Below, one piece after another: positions 9,404 through 21,374 of a stretch of DNA of 64,000 nt. The position numbers and the translations under genes are program-made. Below the pieces are notes generated by a model that was given only the letters and a program-made list of their open reading frames with translations, was not told the DNA's origin and did not search any database. This DNA is from Thoreauomyces humboldtii (lineage: Eukaryota; Chytridiomycota; Chytridiomycetes; Spizellomycetales; Powellomycetaceae), in contig JADGJA010000001.1 in the NCBI GenBank assembly GCA_027596035.1, forward strand, positions 62,001-126,000, read 5' to 3'. The first letter of the stretch is position 1; the number at the start of each line of letters is the position of its first letter.

Positions 9404-10988
9404 ATGACTAACTCTTTGATGACCTCTCTCGAACGAAATGCCGCTGATTTCATCACCGCGCATACCGAGCACCGTAACTTCAGTGGGGCTGGTAAGCCTC
9501 CTTCTAAATGGAAAACCCATCATCTATTCTCACTATTCGTTAGTTCTCCTTGCGCAAGGCGACAGAGTTCTTTTTCAGAACGCTTGCGGTCTCGCCGACC
9601 GTGAATGGGACATGCCAAACTCCCTCGACACGCGCTTCCGGATCGCTTCCTTGACAAAACAATTCACAGCTGGCATCGTTATGCGGCTTGTAGAGCAGGG
9701 GAAGCTCGACCTCGAGGCGACAGTGTCGACATATCTGTCGGAAGATCAGTTTCCGGCTTCAAAAGGCAGTGTGGTCACCGTTCATCACCTTCTCTCGCAT
9801 CGAAGTGGTCTCTACTATCCAGCAGATCATTCTAAATACGAAGTCTACAGACATACCACACAGGAGGTATGACAGATCTGGACGAGCGAGTGGGACTTAC
9901 AGTTTATGTCCTATAAGCTGACGAACCTGCTCTTAGACTTTAAAGTACTTCCGTGACGCTCCCCTCGCGTTTACCCCGGGTTCCACTGCAGAGTATTGCA
10001 ACAGTGGTTATCTCCTGTTGGCATTTCTGATCGAGGTGGTGACTGGGGAGTCATACGCCGCGGTCCTCAAGCGCGAGATCACAGATCCCCTGGGTCTGCG
10101 AGACACGTTCCTCGATGACAATAAAGCCCTCACCAAGCGTCGAGCACGAGGCTACGATAAGAAGGATGGCATCTGGATCAACACCAATCACATCGATATG
10201 TCATTCCCCAGCGGGGCTGGATCGATTATCTCAACGGTCGGAGACTTGCACAGGTGGCAGATGGGAATATCCAAGCCTGGCCTGCTGTCCAAGGAATCGA
10301 TCGATGCGATGTGGAACGTGCCACGCGAGTGGGACTCGGATGCCAAAACGTCCTACAAAGGATACGGTTTGTTCGTCAAGCTGACTCCTGAGGGCCGCAT
10401 CATTGAACACTCTGGAAGCCTGAACGGTAAGTTCCGAACTTCAACGAAATTGAACCTCAGAACGCTGAATTCACGCATTTACCACACACAGGATTCTTCA
10501 GCTACATGCTTCGCACGCAACCCAAAGATTCCACAGACCCATCCGAATCCATAATCGCCATCGTCCTTGCCAACAACTCGGCATCCGCCCCCATGGCGAT
10601 CGCGAATGGTCTCAAGGAACTAGCATTGGGCAACGACGTTCCTCTTCCAGCGTCCATCAACCGCCTGTCCAAAGTCCAGCTGGACCTTCCGCTCATCGCG
10701 GGTCGGTACCAGTTTCCCGTGTTCGTTATTCAGATCACTCCCAGTTCAGACGACATTGGAGTGGTTCTGACAGCCGAGGTCATGAACACATCGGGCGTCG
10801 TGCTGCAGACGATCCAGTTTGGAGCCGAAAGCGAGGAACTATTCTGCAACATAGAGCGGCCGGAGACGAAGCTGGTGCTTGACTGGAAGGACGGAAGGTG
10901 CGTTGCGCTTGTTTTGCGAGTTGGCACTGAACTGCGCGGTGAGCGGATGGTGGACCTGGACCAGGAGAGGGCAGACGGTGAAAGTTAG
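9404..10988 (+). CDS. Beta-lactamase-family serine hydrolase
   Basis: Exons 9404-9491, 9544-9866, 9937-10426 and 10492-10988 give 465 residues. The catalytic SxxK is in RIASLTKQFTAG, the YxN in AEYCNSGYLLLAFL, and the third motif in IIEHSGSLNGF, whose Gly-Phe is made across the last intron. This is the class C beta-lactamase/penicillin-binding fold (Pfam beta-lactamase) shared by esterases, D-aminopeptidases and LACTB-type proteins. The C-terminal 160 residues resemble the beta-strand-rich domain often trailing such enzymes. No signal peptide is visible, so a cytosolic enzyme is likely. Substrate cannot be predicted. Intron 1 is short (52 bases). Confidence 0.9.
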
Positions 10989-11483
10989 TCGTGGGATGAT
11001 TAAGAAGGTGGGATGATCAAGAAGCGTATCGTTGCCAAATAGAAGGATGGTCGACATCCGGCTTGAATTCCTCGAAATACACAATCCTCTCAAGCGGGCT
11101 AGCATCCCATCAGGAATTACATGCGCGAGCATGCGCGAAAAGCACCTAGTGATAAAGACGCATCTAGACTGCGCATAGGACAGAAGAAGCTGAACAGCGA
11201 TGCTTAAGGAGCGAGCGTGCTACAGGCTCTGGCTACTTTTACAGCACGCAATAGATAACAACAAAGCGAACGCAGGAACTCCCCTCACCTGACAGCTGGG
11301 GTGAGGGTGGAAAGAACTCCCTAGTTCCAGGATTGCCGGTCGGCCATCGTCTGCTCCGCGAGTCTGCGGTGAGTGCAATGTTTTGGCTCTGGGATCATCG
11401 GAAATTAGCGCTGACGCGCTCGAGATTTTACCTCGGCTTGAGTCACCATTCGCATTTCAAAACCAAAAGCCAGAGTGACCACC
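10989..11483. other. Intergenic, nothing recognised
   Basis: About 500 bases between the hydrolase and MIX23, same strand. No RNA gene or coding signal seen. Confidence 0.5.
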
Positions 11484-12295
11484 ATGTCCATACAGGAACC
11501 GCCGGCTTTGGATTCATCCTCTAGTGTACTCGACTCTATCTGCTCAGACTTCTCGTACTTCAAACGTAAGAGGGCACTCGGCGCTTTCTGAGTCTCAATG
11601 CCAGACCACACTGCTACCTTAATGCCATTCTCACTTTTCCCGCCTTTTCACAGGAACACTGCAGGTTTCTCGATCTCTAGATGACAACATCGGCCCTAAT
11701 CTGAACGCTGCAACGACTCGGGGTCAAGTTTTAGCCACGGTGTGTATGGATTTGCATTTTGTAACGGCATCCGCGCGGGGGGTTGGAGAAGGGCAGCCGA
11801 CAACTCTCTGACATTGATCACCACATCGCATAGTCCTGCGGAGCTTTCGAACACGCACTGGATCGAGCTTATCGGGATCGGGAAAGGTAAAGAACCCGCT
11901 TGCTGATCGTCTTGCTTGCAAAGACAGTCCTGACCTAGGCTCCAACCGTCTCTGGTAGATTGATAAATCACTGCGTCGCCCGTGCTTCCCGCACGATCGC
12001 AGAGACCGAAGCGGCCTTGTCCGCGGCAGCAGTCGCCACTCCCTCTATTCCTCCTTCTGCCACGTCCTCATGGTCCCGTCGTCCGCCACCTCTTGCCCCC
12101 GTGCCACCACCATCCGCTTTGGACGCTGTCCTTCGTGAAGCACAGAATGATCGTGCCCTCTTCACGAGAGAGTACACGGTCGAAGAGATAAAGAGGTTGA
12201 GAACGGAGGAGGTTTTCAAGTCAAAGTGTCGGACAGCCGCTATGGCCCTCCTGCCGGAGTTTTGGCGTGTTCCCAGGGGTGAGGGTGCGCCGTAG
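11484..12295 (+). CDS. MIX23: MIX23 homologue, mitochondrial intermembrane space
   Basis: Exons 11484-11565, 11654-11739, 11834-11886 and 11959-12295 give 185 residues. The family (human CCDC58) is a small intermembrane-space protein imported by the Mia40 relay that helps matrix protein import. Four cysteines align with my memory of human MIX23: C before SDFSYFK, with the same 18-residue run to a double aspartate in LQVSRSLDD; then CGAFEHALDRAY and HCVARASR, separated by the same 20 residues; and the last in EEVFKSKC. Between cysteines three and four lies an Ala/Pro-rich insert of about 40 residues, making this protein longer than the usual 140-150. No presequence is visible, as expected for a Mia40 substrate. 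Three short exons make it easy to miss without splicing. Confidence 0.8.
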
Positions 12296-12578
12296 AAGTG
12301 AGACGACGGGAGCGACAGTCCCTTGTTGGTCTGATGTGGCTGGTTTACCATAGAGGTACTGTAGACTTCACAGATGAGCTCGAAATCATGATTTTGAATC
12401 GAACTACAGCGGAAATCGTCGTGAGTCCCCCAACGATGGTACTCCCGGTGCGCTGTCGGAAGGCAGCTTTCGGTCCAGACATTTCGGACTGCCGGCACCG
12501 GTCTTGATCTTGGTGCTTGAACTAATCGTAACGCTTCATACATGTACGTACCCGGTACTTGTAAGAAAGTCCGATAAC

Positions 12579-14184
12579 ATGTCCGCCATAGCCAGCATGT
12601 CCACCTCCATACCGCCTCGCTCTCATCGTGCAACGACAACGTCTTCGAAATGGTCGCATTTCATTAAAGACAAGAAAGTTGGCGAGGGAACCTATGCCGT
12701 CGTTTATCTCGGGTGGGCCATTCCCGTGGAGCAGGCAAAGGTCGAAAAGGAGTTGGCAAAGGATGACACAGGCGAGCGTTTAAGCTTGATAAAGGACAAG
12801 AAGGTGGGGCTGCAAGGTGGGGATGATGCCCAGACATTTGGTTGACGGGTGACTTTGCTGCTGGGTTGGCTGACGACAGAGACCCACTTCCAGTGAAAGA
12901 GACGGACGGACGACGACGTATCGCTATAAAGAAGATCAAGATCGGGCAATTCAAGGACGGAATGGATTTGTCTGCGATACGGGAAGTCAAGTTCCTGCAG
13001 GAATTGAGACATCCCAACGTCATTGAGGTTAGGAAGAAAGCACCGCTGCAGCTCCTCCGTACTCCCCGGATTCGGTCTGACTCTTTCTCCACAGCTCATC
13101 GATGTGTTCTCCCACAAAACAAATCTAAACCTCGTCCTCGAATACCTGGACGCCGATCTCGAAATGATCATCAAAAACAAGAACGTAGCCTTTTCGGCGG
13201 CCGATGTCAAATCGTGGATGATGATGACGCTACGTGGCGTGCATCACTGCCACACGAACTTCGTGCTTCATCGAGATCTGAAGCCCAACAACTTGTTGCT
13301 AGCATCGGACGGACAACTAAAGCTTGCAGATTTCGGCATGGCGAGAGATTACGGGGATCCGCACCGGAAGATGTCGCCTATGGTGGTCACTAGGTGGTAC
13401 AGGAGTCCGGAACTGCTGCTCGGCGCTGTGCGGTACGGCTATGCGGTGGACATGTGGGCCATTGGATGCATCTTCGCGGAGCTCATGTTGAGGGTCCCTT
13501 TCATGGCGGGAGAGTCGGACATGAATCAGCTGCAAACTATCTTCAGAGCTCTTGGTACCCCAACGGAGCAGGATTGGCCTGTGAGTGAAAACGATGGTTT
13601 TTCCCGAGTGACACGTCTGTGGAATGCTCATCATGGACGTTGTTTAAAACTAGGACATGAAACATTTACCAGACTATCACGACTTCCAGCCATGTCCGAA
13701 GAACCCAATGCGTGCGCTTTTCACCGCTGCGTCACCAGACGCAATAAGTCTGCTCGAGAGTTTACTTCTCTACGATCCTTTGAAGCGACCAACGGCGAAG
13801 GAGGTGAGTGACTTCAAGTACCGACCGGTTGTTCCTGCTCGCTTATCCGGGACTCTGGATTCGATATAGGCTCTGGAGCATTTTTACTTTCGAAATCTGC
13901 CTCGCCCAACTCCACCCGCCCGTCTGCCCCGCGACGTTGCAGGAGCGGGAGCGAAGAGAAAGGAAGACTTGCCTTTGGATCCCGAAGGTCAGCAGCAGGC
14001 TCAGGTGGCAGCTGCTCGGGGCACCAAGCGGAAAGCAGACGACGATGGTATTAGCTTGAAACGCCTAGTCTTCGCCGAGTTAGGATACTGATTGCCCTTC
14101 CCAAACTCTCTTTCAATTGTAGATGACTATGTTCCGGATCCAGACCCTCGCGATCTCAAGAAGCTCGCGCGGCGACTTTTTTGA
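12579..14184 (+). CDS. KIN28: CDK7/Kin28, kinase of TFIIH
   Basis: Exons (preferred) 12579-12712, 12880-13027, 13095-13580, 13654-13803, 13870-14047 and 14123-14184, 385 residues. Motifs in order: glycine loop VGEGTYAVVYLG, lysine in RRIAIKKIKIG, the PSTAIRE-like DLSAIREVKFL, HRDLKPNNLLL, DFG in KLADFGMARDYG, and activation loop SPMVVTRWYRSPELLLGA. The family phosphorylates Ser5 of the RNA polymerase II CTD and, in animals, activates CDKs. The tail is basic with KRKAD and ends KKLARRLF. The first intron is uncertain: 12713-12879 gives a family-length N-lobe, while 12817-12893 keeps 30 extra residues containing a second IKDKKVG; both use weak donors (GTGGGC, GTGGGG) and both keep frame. Neighbours do not inform on function. 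Confidence 0.92.
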
Positions 14185-14396
14185 TACCTCTCGGCGTCAG
14201 CCGACCCATGCTGTCTGACTCGTCCCACTGTACCCCAAAAGAGCATACCTTGGTCCACCGTGACTCCAAGTATCTTTCAGAGAGACATGTACATGGAATT
14301 GCAAAAGATTAAGGAACAGTGGAGGGACTATATGTGCGATGTGGAAAAAAGCCTGATCATGGATATATGCAAATCATCCCTTTTGGGTACGTGTGC

Positions 14397-16694
14397 TCAA
14401 TAGAGGGAGCATCTCGACCCAACCGGGTTCATTCGGGAACCAGCGGTACACCTGTAAGCTTTGGCAAACTCAATCGAGTTGTGCAAAACTCCGTTAACTC
14501 GCACAGGGTTCGGGGAGTGCTCGTCCCCGCTCATCCTCTGCAAAGCCTTGTCGCTCTTTGCAGAGCACCAAGTCTGAGCAAAGGCCAGGAAGAACAGCTC
14601 CTGCTTGGTAGCGGTTCCAAAACCTGGTTCCGTACCCGCGATCGCCTGCTCCCTATCCAGGCCTGTGGCTTTGGACTCTGCGATGACCCAGGCCTCGTAG
14701 GCCACGTCGAGACCGCCGTTGTCGGCAACGTTTTCGGCGAGGGTGTGGCGCCCGTCAACGTACGGAGTTGGGCCTTGCGTGGCATTCGCGAAGGGAACCT
14801 TATAGCCGTTGTACTGATGTTCGTAACAAGTAGCTTCGCGATTGAAAGCACGGGTCGATGATTCCGACCACCACATCGTTCGCTTCCCGTCCTTATCGAG
14901 GCGACGGCCATTGTTGTCGAAGCCGTGAACAACTACAAAAGCAAGGAGCCCTGTCAATTGCAGGTCATACAGACTTGAAAATCAGAAATGATGTACCTTC
15001 GTGACCGATGACCATCCCGAGTGATCCGTAGTTCATGGACCGCGGGTTCTTGCTCGAAAACAACGGTCGTTGAAGGATACCCGGGTTGATTTGGATTTGT
15101 ACCAAGTCCGTCAGGTGGAAGGCGTTCAACTGCCATGGATATCCAAAGTAAAGGGAGGCGCGATCCAAAGGTTTCCCGATCTGATGGATCGAGGGCGCAA
15201 AAAGTGCGAATCCCTGCGCCTGGACGGCGTTTTCGAAGTAGGTGGACTTGTCGAAACGAACGGGTCCATAGTAGTCTGAAACCGTTGCGGGATCGGCTAG
15301 CCATTCCGGGTATCCAACAACTTCGACAAACGCTGCTAGCTTGTCGGATGCGGCAGACCTCGTGGAGTCATCCATCCATTTCAGCGTTTGCAGCTTGGTG
15401 CCGAACGCAGCGATGAGCTCGTTAACTAGAACGGTGGCGCTCTCCTTCTGCGTCCCGTTAAAGGCGTACTTTACGAACAGATGACCCGACAGGTACGGCA
15501 TTTGCACGCCCGTCTCGGTGATGCAGTCGTGTTGGAAGACGTCGCTTTGATCGCTGGGATCGTCAGCTAGAGAGTGAACGACATTGGATCTGATTTCCTT
15601 CGCCCAGATGTCGTAATATTCCGACGATAGCTTATTGAAGTGGGAAGCGCCGAGTCGCCAGAGAAGGTAGTAGCGAAGGTCCTTTGGGTGGTAGCGGGCG
15701 AGCGAGCGAACCGCCTGGGCCCAAACGTCCGCATCGCCGAAAAAATATACGCTCTCGGTTCCCGTCATGTTGAGCGCTGATGTGTAGATGCGCCAATCCT
15801 GACGCGTGACCTGGTTGAGATCGTCGATCGAGACGAATTGTGTCGGTTGAAGCCCGTGTCCTCGCTTCTGTTGATGGTCCAGCGACTCAACGAACTTGCT
15901 CATTTCCTCTTCCATCGCCACAACCCAGCTTGCAACCTGATCGAGGCTGGTTCCGCGGGGAAGTTTCACGATGCCATGGGACAAGAAAGCCTGGATGACT
16001 TTCTTTACCGTGCTTACAGAGACGTCGTAAGCTGGCGCGGGAAGAAACTGCAGACGCAGATCTTTAGGGTCGTTGCTAGGGACTTTTCCGTAAGAAGTTC
16101 TGAACAAGATGGATACGGCATCCTGGTGCAGTTTGCTGAAAAGCTCGGGCAGCGACTTGGAAGTCTGCGCGTACCGCACGAGTTCCTCGGCATACGGTAC
16201 GATGGGAGAAAAGCCCCGCTTCTGGATAGCCTTGGCGTCACGACAAGAATCGTAGTAGTCGCGTGTTTTTGTGAATAGATCTTTGTCTGTGGGTCCTTTT
16301 GCGAGAGCGTCGGTGGGCATCGCAAGGATGTTCTCCATCAAAAGTTGGTTGGTCTGCTGCATCAGATCGAGGACGTCGACATCCTGGAAGTCGCGATAGA
16401 TGTGTTCAAAGCCGCCACATGCATATCTACGATTTAACGTCAGCTCAAGTTATACACTACAATACATATCCCCGAAACCTACTTGTAAAAGTCGTCACAT
16501 GGATCGATCGAGTCGTCCCTCCACTCCACAATACGGCGGTCCGCTGAAAGGTGCGGGAAATTTCTCGAGAGACTCGGCTGGAAGGCCTCATCGCGGGGCC
16601 GGACAAGCGGTGGCGGTACTGACGCAAAGACACTGGTGATGTGACAGAGGAGCAATGCCAAGCAGGTGATTACCGAGGACATGCACGTTCGCAT
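14397..16694 (-). CDS. Secreted M13 (neprilysin-like) metallopeptidase
   Basis: Exons 16694-16483, 16426-14997 and 14932-14397 give 725 residues, typical for M13. The N-terminus (MRTCMSSVITCLALLLCHIT) is a signal peptide or anchor, followed by DPCDDFYKYACGGF, the hallmark M13 opening, restored by splicing. Further on are LNAFHLTDLVQIQINPGILQ and the zinc site IGHEVVHGFDNNGR, which an intron splits inside HExxH; the third zinc ligand is in ENVADNGGLDVAYEAW. The C-terminus keeps HNSIEFAKAYRC and ends CSLY, close to the usual Cys-x-x-Trp. All catalytic residues are present. It should be an extracellular or surface zinc endopeptidase cutting short peptides. It is convergent with the kinase gene, 212 bases between stops. 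Confidence 0.93.
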
Positions 16695-17177
16695 GATCTA
16701 TCGGATGAGGAACCTTGGGGCGGTGAACAGTTTGTTCAAGGGTAGCTGCTTCGAGGTGATGTCGAGCAGAGGTAAAAGCGGTGGGTTGCGGACACTAGTT
16801 TTACTTCTTGACTACAGATACCAGTCATGTAATATATCGATGGCAACGTCAAGTAGGCTGAGGAACGCCGGCCAGCTGCTGGAAAGGGTGACAATAGCAG
16901 GGTACCCCATGTACTCTACAGTATGCTGATCTGCACTTGCCGCGCAGGCGAATCATCAGCCCCCAGCACAGCCTCGGTTCCTCAGCCCCCGAAGTCGACA
17001 GACAAAAGCGGCATCTATCTGTTGACCATGAGACGCCATCCCATGTCCCTGTTCTCCCAAAAGCTGGTGGATTCCCACACTCACCAAGATGCTCACTCTA
17101 TTACGAGAGCTGGACAAAGATATAGGTAATAAACTTCATGCAATTATAATGCATGAATTTTGGGTTGTACAACAAGG
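16695..17177. other. Promoter side of M13 gene, otherwise empty
   Basis: About 480 bases upstream of the peptidase and of the tRNA. No coding signal or repeat recognised. Confidence 0.5.
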
Positions 17178-17249
17178 AGCACTGTGACGCAGTGGAAGCG
17201 TGCAGGGCTCATAACCCTGAAGTCCCTGGATCGAAACCAGGCAGTGCTA
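17178..17249 (+). tRNA. Initiator tRNA-Met (CAT anticodon)
   Basis: 72 bases fold into a full cloverleaf: acceptor AGCACTG with CAGTGCT, D stem ACGC with GCGT, anticodon stem CAGGG with CCCTG around CTCATAA, T stem CCTGG with CCAGG, discriminator A. Initiator marks are the A1:U72 pair, the three G:C pairs under the anticodon loop, and ATCGAAA instead of TTCGAAA in the T loop. No intron. Confidence 0.96.
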
Positions 17250-17254
17250 GAGAC

Positions 17255-17261
17255 TTTTTTT
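17255..17261 (+). terminator. RNA polymerase III terminator
   Basis: Run of seven T residues six bases after the tRNA 3' end. Confidence 0.85.
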
Positions 17262-17586
17262 GGCAATTTTCCCCAGCCAGTGGGATTACCCTTTGCCCGA
17301 ATCCTTTATAAGGGACACAGGGTTATCTGCGTTCCTTCCACATCCGTTCAAAGTCGAAAGTCAAAGTCGAATTGGGGATTTCTGGGTGTCGGAACCAAGG
17401 TACGTCGTGCATTGTAATGCACTGCAACCTCCCCAGTGTATTGCCGCGCGGAGCGGAACGGTTAGAACTTATGATCGCAGAATTGCAGATAGAGCGTACA
17501 CCGATTGTACAAGTAAGTGCGAGGGGTGGTACGATGAGCAGGTACATCCCACATGATTGGAAATCGACGTCCCTCTCTGGAAACTC

Positions 17587-17636
17587 GTTCAAATGCACTC
17601 GGCTCTCAGTTCTTCGAGAGCCGAGTGCATTTGAAC
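17587..17636. repeat. Perfect 21-bp inverted repeat with 8-base loop
   Basis: The arms at 17587-17607 and 17616-17636 are exact reverse complements; the loop is AGTTCTTC. The arms begin GTTCAAATGC and end GCATTTGAAC. Nothing similar occurs elsewhere in the window as far as I can see. It could be a small mobile-element relic, a hairpin RNA or a transcription end. Confidence 0.9.
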
Positions 17637-18370
17637 CCTGCTGCTCACCGTCTTCATGATTGAAGCCCGTCTATATACAGCAATTTCCTGCTGCTCATAT
17701 TCTTCCCGTTGCTTGTATGTACACGTCTCTTGACATTACAGAATGATTTTTAAAGGCTTGTCCTTACTTTGTTTTGGTCACACTTGTTTAACCTAGAAAA
17801 CGCTTCTTTGTCGGCCAGCAGGTGTGATACATTATCGACTTTCATGAGGTTCTCAAGACTTTACCCTGCTTTGCTCAAGATATCGCAGGGTTTACGACGG
17901 GAGCATCGACGAGGTCCATCGCACCGGCTTCCTGCCCATTACCAAGGGGGAAGGGGAAGGGGGGGACAGTCTCTACCCGAAGACCGTATTTGTCCAGATT
18001 CATCATGTCCTTCTCTCCGACCCTGAAACCACTGTTATATTCTCTACTGGGAAGTAGAGGTGTCGGTCTGTCCTCGCGTCTCCGTTGACCTCTGCCAAAT
18101 GCAAGCACCACGAGAGGACGAGAGGCCAGTTGATGACGGTCGCCAGGGCCAAGCAGCAGGCCTTCTGATGGCGACCACTCACGGGTCCATCTATCGCTAT
18201 TTTTACGAGCAGCATGAGCGACTGGCAGGAGTTGAGGCTACAAGAGAGAGAAGAGGGAGCAACGGGACAACCGAGGAGAAGAAGGTCGCCGTGAGCAGAG
18301 TGGGACCAGAGGAAGAAAGCAAGATGAGTGCTCACAGACGAATGCTAGAAAGCGCCTGCTGTTTTCTAAT

Positions 18371-18406
18371 GTCATTGTGAATTTGCTGCTGTCATTGTGA
18401 ATTTGC
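18371..18406. repeat. Short tandem duplication
   Basis: GTCATTGTGAATTTGC occurs twice 20 bases apart, the second copy followed by diverged sequence. Probably replication slippage. Confidence 0.8.
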
Positions 18407-18621
18407 GATAAGAGTATCAAAATTATTTTGTGATTGAGGCACAGTGGTATGAGAAAAGCTAAGCTAAGTACAAAAATGGTGAAGGGGGACGTGAATGGGC
18501 CCAAATGGCGTGCGATAGAGATGGATCATAGCCCTTTCTACAGCTTCCTGGCACGCTTGAGCTTGGCAGGCGAGATGACGGTCGCATCTCGCTTTCTGGG
18601 GGAGCTGTTCCGGGCGATGTG

Positions 18622-21374
18622 TCAATCGACGTCCATTCCCGCTTCGGGAGACACGGTCTCGACCTGTACGAACAGACCATCCTCCCTGTCGTCCCTGGTG
18701 AGCTCGACGTTGGCACCGAGCTCGGTGACGGCCTGGACGTGGGCGGTGCAGTTCTCGGGCAGGGTTCCCTTGAGGAGCATCTTGGAAAGCTTGGTGACGA
18801 GGACACGTTCAAGGAACCTACGAAGCGGTCGGGCACCGTACGCCGGGTCATACGACTTGGCGAGGACGACGTCGGCCGCAGCGTCCGACATCAAAAGGTT
18901 GATGCCACGTGATTCGAGACGTTTGCCGACCTCTGCAAGCTGGATGCGGGCGATCTGTCGAAGATGGTCACGACCCAGGGAGTGGAAGATGACGATCTCG
19001 GTGATACGGTTGAGCAGTTCGGGCTTGAACGTGCGACGGACTTCGTCCATGACCGCATCCTTCACCGTTTGATCCAGGTGAACGGACTGTAGGAGGTGAG
19101 ATCCGACGTTGGAGGTCATGATGATGACTGTGTTGCTGAAGTCCACGGTTCGCCCCTTTCCGTCTGTAAGCCTGCCTTCATCCAAAACTTGCAGGAGGAT
19201 GTTAAGAACCTGTGGGTGCGCCTTTTCAATCTCGTCGAAGAGAATGACCGCGTAGGGGTGTCGGCGGACTTTTTCCGTCAACTGCCCTCCGTCGTCGTGC
19301 CCGATGTATCCGGGTGGAGCTCCGATGAGTCGCGATACGGTATGCTGCTCCATGTATTCCGACATGTCGAGACGAATAAGACCCTTCTTGTCGTCATCGA
19401 AAAGTTCGCCAGCGAGAGTTTTCGAGAGCTCCGTCTTTCCCGTTCCCGTGGGACCAAGGAAGAGGAACGAGCCGATCGTGCCGCCGCCACCGAGGCCAGC
19501 TCGACTACGAAGAACCGCCTCGGCGACAGCCTTGACTGCTTCGTCCTGCCCGACCACGCGCCGGTGCAAGACCTCTTCAAGACCAAGGAGACGATCAATC
19601 TGTGACTTGTTGAGCTTGGTGACGGGGATACCGGTCCATCTAGCTACGACCTCCATGATCTGATCGGGAGTCACGACTTCTGAGACGAGGTTGTTGGAGG
19701 GAACACCCTCCCCGCTGGCGATGCGTTCGCGTTCCGCTTTGAGCTCCGTTTCGAGGGTGTCGATCTTCTTCAAGACTTCGGGAACTGCGTAGTACTTGAG
19801 ATCTGCGGCGAGGGCGAGATCGTAGCGGCGTTCAGCATCAGCGATCTTGTGAACGAGCTCGTCGTGTTTGGACCGGAGTGTTCGAATCTCGTCAATCCGC
19901 CCCTTTTCCTGTTCGTGGCGGAGCTTCAGAGGCTTCAGCTGTTCCTTCAAGCGAGATATCTCCTCGTGGACTTTGACGAGTCGCTGTTGCGAAGCCGCAT
20001 CTGCATGTTCCTTCTCGAGCGCGGTTGCCTCCACCTCGAGTTGAAGTTGCTTTCGTTCCAGAGCGTCAATGATTTCGGGTTGCGAGTCCAGCTGAACTCG
20101 TACGTTGGCGCAACTTTCGTCGACCAGGTCGATGGCGGAATCCGGGAGGAATCGGTTGGTGATGTAGCGGGACGCCAGGGTAGCTGCCGACACCAGGGCA
20201 GCGTCCTTGATGGTGACACCGTGAAACGTCTCCCACTTATCCTTGATGCCACGTAGAATCGAAATGGTAGCCTCCACAGAGGGTTCGCCGACTGACACCA
20301 TTTGGAACCGGCGCTCAAAAGCAGCGTCCTTTTCAACGTGTTGCTGGTATTCGGCCAACGTGGTAGCACCGATCATTCGGAGCTCCCCTCGAGCTAGCAT
20401 TGGCTTGAGGAGATTGGCAGCGTCCATGGATCCTTCCGTCTTCCCTGCACCCATGATGAGATGCATCTCGTCGACGAATAAGATGATGTCTCCGTCAGAG
20501 TCGTTGACTTCCTTCAGGACTGCCTTGAGACGTTCTTCGAACTCCCCGCGATACTTCGCGCCAGCGATCAGCGCTCCCATGTCGAGGGAGAAGATCCGGC
20601 ATTGGAGTGACTTTGGTACATCTTTGCGCACGATGCGCTGCGCGAGTCCTTCGACGATGGCGGTTTTGCCGACTCCGGGTTCTGAAAGAGAGGAAAGGGA
20701 CCATCAGCATCCTGAACACTCAATCTTCACCATCCAAGAATCGAAAAGGGTAACCTACCTCCGACGAGAACAGGATTGTTCTTTGTTCGTCTTGCGAGCA
20801 CCCGGATGACGCGACGAATCTCTTCGTCCCGGCCGATGACGGGATCCAGCTTTCCGAGCTCGGCCATGAGTACCAGGTCGGTAGCGTACTTGCTGAGAGC
20901 CTCGTAGGTGCTGTCCGCGGTCTTCGAATCGACTCGACGTGTCCCTCGGACCTGAGTGATGGCGTTCTCAAGGGCCTTCGGTGTGACGCCTGCCTCTCCG
21001 AGGGCGGTAGCGATGTCCTTCTGTTCCGCGAGGGCCATGATGACGTGATCGATGGAGAGGTGCGAGTCCTTTTGCTTCTTCCGTATGTCGTCGGCCGTGC
21101 GGAGAACCTTGGCGGTGGCTGGAGCAAAGGACAGCTGGTCGGGTGCGGGGTCCTGGGTCGGTTGTTTCACGAGGAGACTCTTGAGACGTCGCTCGGCCTG
21201 GGCGGGGTCCCCGCCTGCCTTCGTGACGATGGACCGGATCAGACCATCCTCGTCGTCAAAGAGGGCGCATGCGATGTGGACGGGGGCAAGTTGGACATGA
21301 TTGAATTCCCGCGCTAGCTCCGTCGCTTTCTTGAGACTGTCGTTGGTTTTGTCGGTGAAGATCTCTGGGTTCAT
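18622..21374 (-). CDS. HSP104: Hsp104/ClpB disaggregase
   Basis: Exons 21374-20759 and 20681-18622 give 891 residues, close to yeast Hsp104 (908). The order is an N domain ([16 protein letters not shown]), AAA1 with Walker A GEPGVGKT (the intron falls between its first G and E) and Walker B ILFVDEMH, a coiled-coil middle domain, then AAA2 with [23 protein letters not shown] and sensor-2 GARPLRR. The pore loops are [10 protein letters not shown] in AAA1 and GYIGHDDG in AAA2. The hexamer threads aggregated proteins using ATP with Hsp70 help. The acidic end (GMDVD) marks the cytosolic/nuclear fungal type rather than mitochondrial Hsp78; no presequence is present. A three-unit heat-shock element lies about 265 bases upstream. 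Confidence 0.97.

Larger units (their letters stand above)
17262..18621. other. Gene-poor spacer after tRNA
   Basis: About 1.36 kb between the tRNA and the HSP104 stop. It contains a perfect 50-base hairpin at 17587-17636 and a 20-base-period tandem duplication at 18371-18406. Open frames on both strands at about 18000-18380 show no recognisable motif. Apart from these I see nothing. Confidence 0.5.

Noticed and set aside
12817..12893. Shorter first intron of the kinase keeping 30 extra residues
   Set aside because: Not excluded, but the insert falls between strands beta 2 and beta 3 where the family has none, so the longer intron is preferred.
17160..17417. Open frame running through the tRNA
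   Set aside because: The tRNA cloverleaf and terminator explain this sequence.
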